From: Pseudomonas sp. SJZ079
GTDB taxonomy: Bacteria; Pseudomonadota; Gammaproteobacteria; Pseudomonadales; Pseudomonadaceae
Assembly (NCBI RefSeq): GCF_007993865.1
Contig: NZ_VIUH01000002.1
Span: forward strand, 1-64,000
Direction of reading: 5' to 3'
Length of the DNA stretch: 64,000 nucleotides
Below the pieces are notes generated by a model, which saw only the letters and a program-made list of their open reading frames with translations, made no database searches and was not told the DNA's origin. The translations under genes were made by a program, and so were the position numbers. Positions 58,264 to 64,000 of this stretch are shown one piece after another. Each line of letters opens with the position of its first letter. The first letter of the stretch is position 1.

Positions 58264-58779
58264 ATGACTATTCAAGACGCGACCCAAGCCGACCTGCCCG
58301 GCATCCTGAGCATTTACAACGATGCGGTGCAGCACAGCACGGCGATCTGGAACGAGACCCTGGTTGACCTGGCCAATCGCCGCGCCTGGCTGGCCGAACG
58401 CGTGGCCCAAGGCTTCCCGGTACTGGTCGCGCGTGACGCCGACGAGGTACTCGGCTACGCCACCTTCGGCGCCTGGCGCCCACACGATGGCTACCGCTAC
58501 AGCGTCGAACATTCGCTCTATGTACGCACCGACCAGCGCGGCCAGGGCCTTGGCGCGCAGTTGCTGACGGCGTTGATCGAACGCGCCAAAGCCTGCGACA
58601 AGCACGTGATGGTCGCCGCCATCGAGAGCGGCAACGCCGCGTCGATCCACCTGCACCGGCGTCTCGGTTTCGTCAGCAGCGGACAGATGCCCCAGGTCGG
58701 CTGCAAGTTCGGCCGCTGGCTCGACCTGACCCTGATGCAATTGACCCTCAATCCGGGCGCGCAGCCGCCAATCGCCTGA
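58264..58779 (+). CDS. GNAT acetyltransferase, phosphinothricin/methionine-sulfoximine type
   Basis: A 171-residue acetyltransferase. IYNDAVQHSTAIWNE near the N terminus and VEHSLYVRTDQRGQGLGAQL (acetyl-CoA loop RGQGLG) followed by LHRRLGF define the Pat/YwnH group, which acetylates L-methionine sulfoximine and phosphinothricin. The P. aeruginosa counterpart, PA4866, is also between ureA and ureB. It begins 2 bp after ureA, so it is part of the urease transcript. Acting on glutamine-synthetase inhibitors would fit a nitrogen-metabolism operon. Confidence 0.9.
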   Translation: MTIQDATQADLPGILSIYNDAVQHSTAIWNETLVDLANRRAWLAERVAQGFPVLVARDADEVLGYATFGAWRPHDGYRYSVEHSLYVRTDQRGQGLGAQLLTALIERAKACDKHVMVAAIESGNAASIHLHRRLGFVSSGQMPQVGCKFGRWLDLTLMQLTLNPGAQPPIA

Positions 58780-58795
58780 ACGGAGTGACACCAGC

Positions 58796-59332
58796 ATGAA
58801 CACTGCCCAACTGCGTCGCGTCACCGCCGAAAGCTTCGCCCATTACCGCCCCGGCTTGATCGAACTGCTGCTCGATGCCGTGGCCCAGGGCTGGTCGTTG
58901 GGGTTCAAGGCCGATCTGGATGCCGCGCAAGCGCGGAGCTATTTCGACGAGGTGCTCAGCGACGTTGAGCAGGGCAACCTGTTGCTCTGGGTGGTGGTCA
59001 GGGACGAACAGGTGCAGGCCAGCGTGCAACTGGCGCTGTGCCAGAACGCCGATGGCCCCCATCGCGCGCAAGTGCAGAAATTGCTGGTGCAGCAACAGGC
59101 GCAACGCCACGGCCTCGGCCAGCAGCTGATGACCGCCCTGGAGCAAGGGGCGCGCCAACACCAGCGCGGCCTGCTGTATCTCGATATCCAGGCCGGCGCC
59201 CCGGCGGAGGCGTTCTACCGTGCGCAGGGCTACAGCCGGGTGGGCGCGATTCCGGACTATAGCTGCGGCCCGAACGGTGACTACCACCCGACCGCCATCT
59301 ACTTCAAGAGCCTGCACGGAGCGAGCGCATGA
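58796..59332 (+). CDS. GNAT family acetyltransferase, second copy in the operon
   Basis: A 178-residue acetyltransferase. An N-terminal [23 protein letters not shown] segment and acetyl-CoA loop [11 protein letters not shown], then [22 protein letters not shown], fit the GNAT fold. It has no close similarity by eye to the first GNAT, so it is not a recent duplicate. The start has CGGAGTGAC about 10 bases upstream, and the stop overlaps ureB (ATGA). Substrate unknown. I do not recall this second gene in the P. aeruginosa operon. Confidence 0.85.
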   Translation: MNTAQLRRVTAESFAHYRPGLIELLLDAVAQGWSLGFKADLDAAQARSYFDEVLSDVEQGNLLLWVVVRDEQVQASVQLALCQNADGPHRAQVQKLLVQQQAQRHGLGQQLMTALEQGARQHQRGLLYLDIQAGAPAEAFYRAQGYSRVGAIPDYSCGPNGDYHPTAIYFKSLHGASA

Positions 59333-59634
59333 TTCCCGGCGAATACCAGATCCAGGACGGCGAGATCGAGCTCAACGCCGGCCGCCGTACCCTGACCCTC
59401 AAGGTGGCCAACAGCGGCGACCGACCGATCCAGATCGGCTCGCACTTCCACTTCTTCGAGACTAACGACGCCCTCAGCTTCGACCGCGCCGCCACGCGGG
59501 GTATGCGCCTGAACATTGCGGCCGGCACCGCCGTGCGCTTCGAGCCGGGGCAGTCGCGCGAGGTCGAACTGGTCGACCTCGCCGGTCAACGCCGGGTGTT
59601 CGGCTTCGCCGGGCGCGTGATGGGCAATCTGTAA
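59329..59634 (+). CDS. ureB: Urease beta subunit
   Basis: A 101-residue structural subunit of normal size. [57 protein letters not shown] and the closing [10 protein letters not shown] are family hallmarks. The ATG overlaps the preceding GNAT stop. After the stop a palindromic repeat separates it from ureC. Confidence 0.97.
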   Translation: MIPGEYQIQDGEIELNAGRRTLTLKVANSGDRPIQIGSHFHFFETNDALSFDRAATRGMRLNIAAGTAVRFEPGQSREVELVDLAGQRRVFGFAGRVMGNL

Positions 59635-59637
59635 CGC

Positions 59638-59743
59638 CGATGGTTCCCATGCTCCGCGTGGGAACCCATGACGGGGCGCTCCGCGTCCCTGCGACGCAGA
59701 GCGTCGCCAGCCGCATTCCCACGCAGAGCATGGGAACGATCAA
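59638..59743. repeat. Palindromic repeat copy B between ureB and ureC
   Basis: About 106 bp starting 4 bp after the ureB stop: GGTTCCCATGCTCCGCGTGGGAACC, GCGTCCCTGCGACGC, then CATTCCCACGCAGAGCATGGGAACGATCA. It is clearly homologous to copy A (56078-56184), in the same orientation, and ends 5 bp before the ureC ribosome binding site GAGGAG. Confidence 0.82.
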
Positions 59744-59758
59744 ATTCGAGGAGTGCCG

Positions 59759-61459
<1,701 letters not shown>

Positions 61460-61689
61460 ACGTCGAATAGAGTGCGTTCGCTCTAATGGGCGAACGACCT
61501 ATGACGGGCGGCCCAGCGCTCGTCCGGTCGCGGCGCGACCTACCCTTCGCGTACTGAGAAGCCAGGCCAAATGCCAACCCCACCCTGGCGCCTCGCGAAA
61601 CAACCCACGCTTTTTGCGCGCGGCACTACTGGACCACGCAGAAAGCTCATAAAATTATCGCCCCACTGCGCCATCACGGATGAGCCCGC

Positions 61690-62316
61690 ATGCACCGCTC
61701 GAGAACTGGATTTCTGATCGTCGCCGCACTCCTGCTGTGCGGATGCGCCACGCCAAACATCGGCAGCAATTATCGCCTAGACGAAACGAGCGGTCGGGGC
61801 CTTGTCATCGGCTCGGTCACCTACCAGGGCAGGTTGTCCGAATACAAAATGTTCTACCGCCCGATGCCCACCGGGAAGGCTGCTTTTTTCAAAGCTGGGC
61901 AAGGCCAAGTACCGCCATTCCCGCACAACGACTTCGCCACTGCAGGCGCCACAGGAGAGCTGTTCAGCGCAGAGTTACCCGCTGGACGCTACGAGTTCTT
62001 CGGCTGGGGAATCCACAGCGGTGGAGCGGGGACACAGTCCACAGAACCGTTCAGCATCGAATTCGTCGTCACGCCCGGGCGCCCCATCTATCTGGGAAAT
62101 TTCCATTTCGCGCAGGAGCGAAGCCTGGGGCTCACCGTCACCGGGGCCACGGTCTATCATCGCCTGCAAACGGAACGGGACCTCGCGCGCTTCAAAAACA
62201 GCTACCCACAGCTGGCAGAGCATCAGATCGAGGTACTCACGCCCCCATTCCCGGCTGATCATTCCGTCGGGAATGGTTACCAAACAGAGCTTTATCTGCT
62301 TCCCGTACACTACTGA
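61690..62316 (+). CDS. Hypothetical lipoprotein
   Basis: A 208-residue protein. The signal MHRSRTGFLIVAALLLCGC ends in a lipobox (LLCGC), so the Cys at residue 19 should be lipidated; the +2 residue is Ala, favouring outer-membrane sorting. The mature part is beta-rich with paired segments such as SAELPAGRYEFFGWGIHSGG and RPIYLGNFHF, reminiscent of carboxypeptidase-regulatory-like or DUF2846-type folds, but I cannot assign a family. Its base composition is somewhat less GC-rich than neighbours. It converges with the zinc-finger gene 14 bp away. Confidence 0.75.
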   Translation: MHRSRTGFLIVAALLLCGCATPNIGSNYRLDETSGRGLVIGSVTYQGRLSEYKMFYRPMPTGKAAFFKAGQGQVPPFPHNDFATAGATGELFSAELPAGRYEFFGWGIHSGGAGTQSTEPFSIEFVVTPGRPIYLGNFHFAQERSLGLTVTGATVYHRLQTERDLARFKNSYPQLAEHQIEVLTPPFPADHSVGNGYQTELYLLPVHY

Positions 62317-62330
62317 GCAGGAACCTCGGA

Positions 62331-62597
62331 TCAGCGCAACTGGCTATCCTTACTCCCGCGCCGGTTGTAGCCACCACCCGCCTTCTGCTGCTTGTCCAAC
62401 GCGGACTGACAGGCCACACACAGGCGCACGCCTTTGATCGCCTCACGACGCGCCTGCGGGATCGGCGCATCGCACTCTTCGCAGTGCGTCAGGCTCTCGC
62501 CGCGTGGCAGCTGGCTACGGGCGCGGGCGATGGCGTCCTCGATGCTGCTGTCGATCTGCTCTTGCACCGCACCGTCACTTGCCCAACCACCGGCCAT
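62331..62597 (-). CDS. DksA/TraR-type C4 zinc-finger protein (YbiI-like)
   Basis: An 88-residue protein, the same length as E. coli YbiI as I recall it. It opens with MAGGWASDGAVQEQI, then SSIEDAIARARSQLPRGES. A four-cysteine finger follows, made of two CxxC pairs (CEEC and CVAC), and it ends with GYNRRGSKDSQLR. GGAGG at 5 bases precedes the chosen ATG; an upstream Met would add eleven residues. Unlike DksA it lacks the long coiled coil, so RNA polymerase secondary-channel activity is doubtful. Function unknown. Confidence 0.87.
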   Translation of the reverse strand: MAGGWASDGAVQEQIDSSIEDAIARARSQLPRGESLTHCEECDAPIPQARREAIKGVRLCVACQSALDKQQKAGGGYNRRGSKDSQLR

Positions 62598-62736
62598 GTC
62601 GACCTCCACCTCTACCAGCTGAATAGCCATAGATATGGGCCGTCGACGATTTTTTTGCAAGCTGGACGCCGGTTGGTAGCGAGGAACTGCTCGCGCCACC
62701 CACTGATCACGCCGCGCTCAGCAGCACGTCGAGTGC

Positions 62737-63600
62737 TTACTCCTTCACGTCCATGAACGCCTCGGCCCAGACCAGATAGTCCTCGGGCTGAGTGTATTTG
62801 TGCGCCAATTCGGACGCGCTGAGGTCGTTGGCCACGGCCTGGCGCTGTTCGCGCAGGCAGTCGTAAGTGGCCTTGATCGCGGCGAAGTAGGCCGCATGCC
62901 CGTTGACCACGATGCGCACGCCAAGGCTGGCCAGGCGCTCGTTGTCGCGCAGCTTGGGGTTGCCATAGGTGACCAGCATCAGCGGGATACTCAGGCCTGC
63001 GGCGATCTGCTGCAGGTGCTCGAAGTCTTCGACACCGACGATGCAGATGCCATCGGCACCGGCCGCCTGATAGGCCTGGGTACGACGGATCACTTCGTCC
63101 ACCGGCAGCACGCCGGCATGGGTACGCGCAATGATTGCCAGCGCCGAATCGACACGGGCTTCCAGTGCCGCGCGAATCTTGCCGACGCCCTCCTCCACGG
63201 AAATCAGGTCGGTGGATTTGCGCCCGAACTGAGCCGGTAGCAGGGTGTCCTCAATGGTTAATGCGGAGATGCCGGCACGCTCCAACTCGACCACGGTGCG
63301 CATCACGTTGAGCGCATTGCCATAGCCATGATCAGCATCGGCGATGACCGGCAGGCGGCTGACCCGACCGATGCGGGTGGCCTGCTCGACGAACTCGCTG
63401 AGGCTGATCAGGGCGAAATCCGGGGCAGCCAGCACCTGCAGGGAGGCCACCGAACCGCCGAGGATGCCCACCTCGAAACCGAGGTCGCCGGCAATCCGCG
63501 CGGACATGGGGTCGAATACCGAGGCGGTGTGATAGCAGGCGTCGGATGCCAATAGGGCGCGAAACGCACGCCGCAACTGGTGATGTGAGGTTCTTTGCAT
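62737..63600 (-). CDS. Oxaloacetate decarboxylase (PEP mutase/isocitrate lyase superfamily)
   Basis: A 287-residue cytoplasmic enzyme. It shows [20 protein letters not shown], the Mg2+-binding [15 protein letters not shown] and [14 protein letters not shown] of the PEP mutase/isocitrate lyase barrel. The lyase KKCGH motif is missing, while the His near position 235 ([11 protein letters not shown]) matches the biotin-independent oxaloacetate decarboxylase group typified by P. aeruginosa PA4872. It would convert oxaloacetate to pyruvate and CO2. The 200-bp region upstream holds no gene. The assignment relies on similarity in motif order and synteny. Confidence 0.88.
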   Translation of the reverse strand: MQRTSHHQLRRAFRALLASDACYHTASVFDPMSARIAGDLGFEVGILGGSVASLQVLAAPDFALISLSEFVEQATRIGRVSRLPVIADADHGYGNALNVMRTVVELERAGISALTIEDTLLPAQFGRKSTDLISVEEGVGKIRAALEARVDSALAIIARTHAGVLPVDEVIRRTQAYQAAGADGICIVGVEDFEHLQQIAAGLSIPLMLVTYGNPKLRDNERLASLGVRIVVNGHAAYFAAIKATYDCLREQRQAVANDLSASELAHKYTQPEDYLVWAEAFMDVKE

Positions 63601-63800
63601 AGGGGCTTCCAGGGCTTGCGGCGCAAGCCGAACAGGGATCGTCGACTAGTTAGCTAGCTTAGCAAATTCCTCTATCCCCCTGAACCCGTCAGCTACGCAA
63701 GCTAAGCCGCTCGTCGACTTGCGTCATTCATCGCCGTAGCGCTTTCAGCCAGGGCCAAGCGTCGCCAGTGGCTCGCCGCGCCTCCCGACTGTTTCAGCGT

Positions 63801-64000
63801 TTACAGATTCTCCGGCATCGTCAATAACGCCTTGACCTCTGGGCTATCGAGACGTTCTCGAGTGACCAACATGGCATCCAACTCAATCTGCTGCCGCGCG
63901 GCTGTCACCCGCGGTTCGCGCATCGCACGCTCGGCCAGGCGCACCCCCTGATAGCCCATGGCATAGGGCTGCTGCACCACCAGTGCGTCTATCTGCCCGG
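63801..64000 (-). CDS. 3' end of a periplasmic-binding-protein-fold gene (partial)
   Basis: The minus strand is open from the window edge to a TAA at 63803-63801, 66 codons. It contains GQIDALVVQQPYAMGYQGV, the C-terminal hinge segment of type I periplasmic binding proteins and LacI-type effector domains, followed by an AARQQIELDAMLVT segment. The start and any DNA-binding domain lie outside the window, so sugar ABC-transporter receptor and LacI-family regulator cannot be separated. Confidence 0.65.
   Translation of the reverse strand, partial: GQIDALVVQQPYAMGYQGVRLAERAMREPRVTAARQQIELDAMLVTRERLDSPEVKALLTMPENL

Overview
The window is GC-rich chromosomal DNA from a Pseudomonas-like gammaproteobacterium. 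The main evidence is gene order. From speA through yciH, a NUDIX gene, a DUF2333 gene, gcbA, a chemoreceptor, dsbD, aroQ, accBC, prmA, dusB-fis, purH, purD, retS, the urt genes and ureDAB-C to an oxaloacetate decarboxylase, the order matches what I recall for P. aeruginosa PAO1 around PA4839-PA4872. GTAGGAGC-type REP elements and a RetS hybrid kinase fit the same assignment. No database search was possible, so family names rest on motifs visible in the translated sequence.

Layout. (1) 1-14.6 kb, minus strand: a two-partner secretion / contact-dependent inhibition (CDI) locus in the order cdiB-cdiA-cdiI. It has a 563-residue Omp85-type transporter, a 4090-residue effector and a small AT-rich gene that overlaps the end of the effector gene by 8 bp and is the likely immunity gene. 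The DNA left of it carries three copies of a GTCCCC(T)n motif and no convincing gene. (2) 14.7-22.7 kb: pbpC and a yfhM-type bacterial alpha-2-macroglobulin lipoprotein, separated by a small membrane-protein gene on the other strand and a REP hairpin. (3) 22.8-31.9 kb: a YbaK-domain protein, a MATE exporter, a DUF2214 membrane protein, speA, yciH, a NUDIX hydrolase with a DUF2333 membrane protein, and the diguanylate cyclase GcbA. (4) 32-48.5 kb, plus strand: chemoreceptor, dsbD, aroQ-accB-accC, prmA, a zinc-ribbon DUF3426 protein, dusB-fis, purH, purD and retS. (5) 48.5-50.8 kb: a MoaD-like protein paired with an Asp-box beta-propeller protein, then a MarC-family membrane protein. (6) 50.9-61.5 kb: urea uptake and hydrolysis, urtABCDE then ureDA, two GNAT acetyltransferases, ureB and ureC. 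(7) 61.5-64 kb: a lipoprotein, a YbiI-type zinc-finger protein, oxaloacetate decarboxylase, and the 3' end of a periplasmic-binding-protein-fold gene cut by the window edge.

How the genes work together. The urea block is a complete import-plus-hydrolysis module: UrtA captures urea, UrtBCDE import it, UreABC hydrolyse it and UreD assists nickel-centre assembly. UreE, UreF and UreG are not in the window. Sequences with the -24/-12 GG-N10-GC spacing of sigma-54 promoters lie before both urtA and ureD, which fits nitrogen-limitation control. This block has an unusual load of short repeats: a 162-bp MITE-like element between the putative urtA promoter and urtA, a REP hairpin between urtA and urtB, and two copies of one roughly 107-bp palindromic repeat, one between urtD and urtE and one between ureB and ureC. 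GcbA, RetS and the chemoreceptor link the centre of the window to surface behaviour. The AroQ-AccBC, PurHD and DusB-Fis groups are housekeeping. The points most worth following up are the unassigned CdiA C-terminal toxin with its immunity gene, the repeat insertions in the urea locus, and the MoaD-like/propeller pair.
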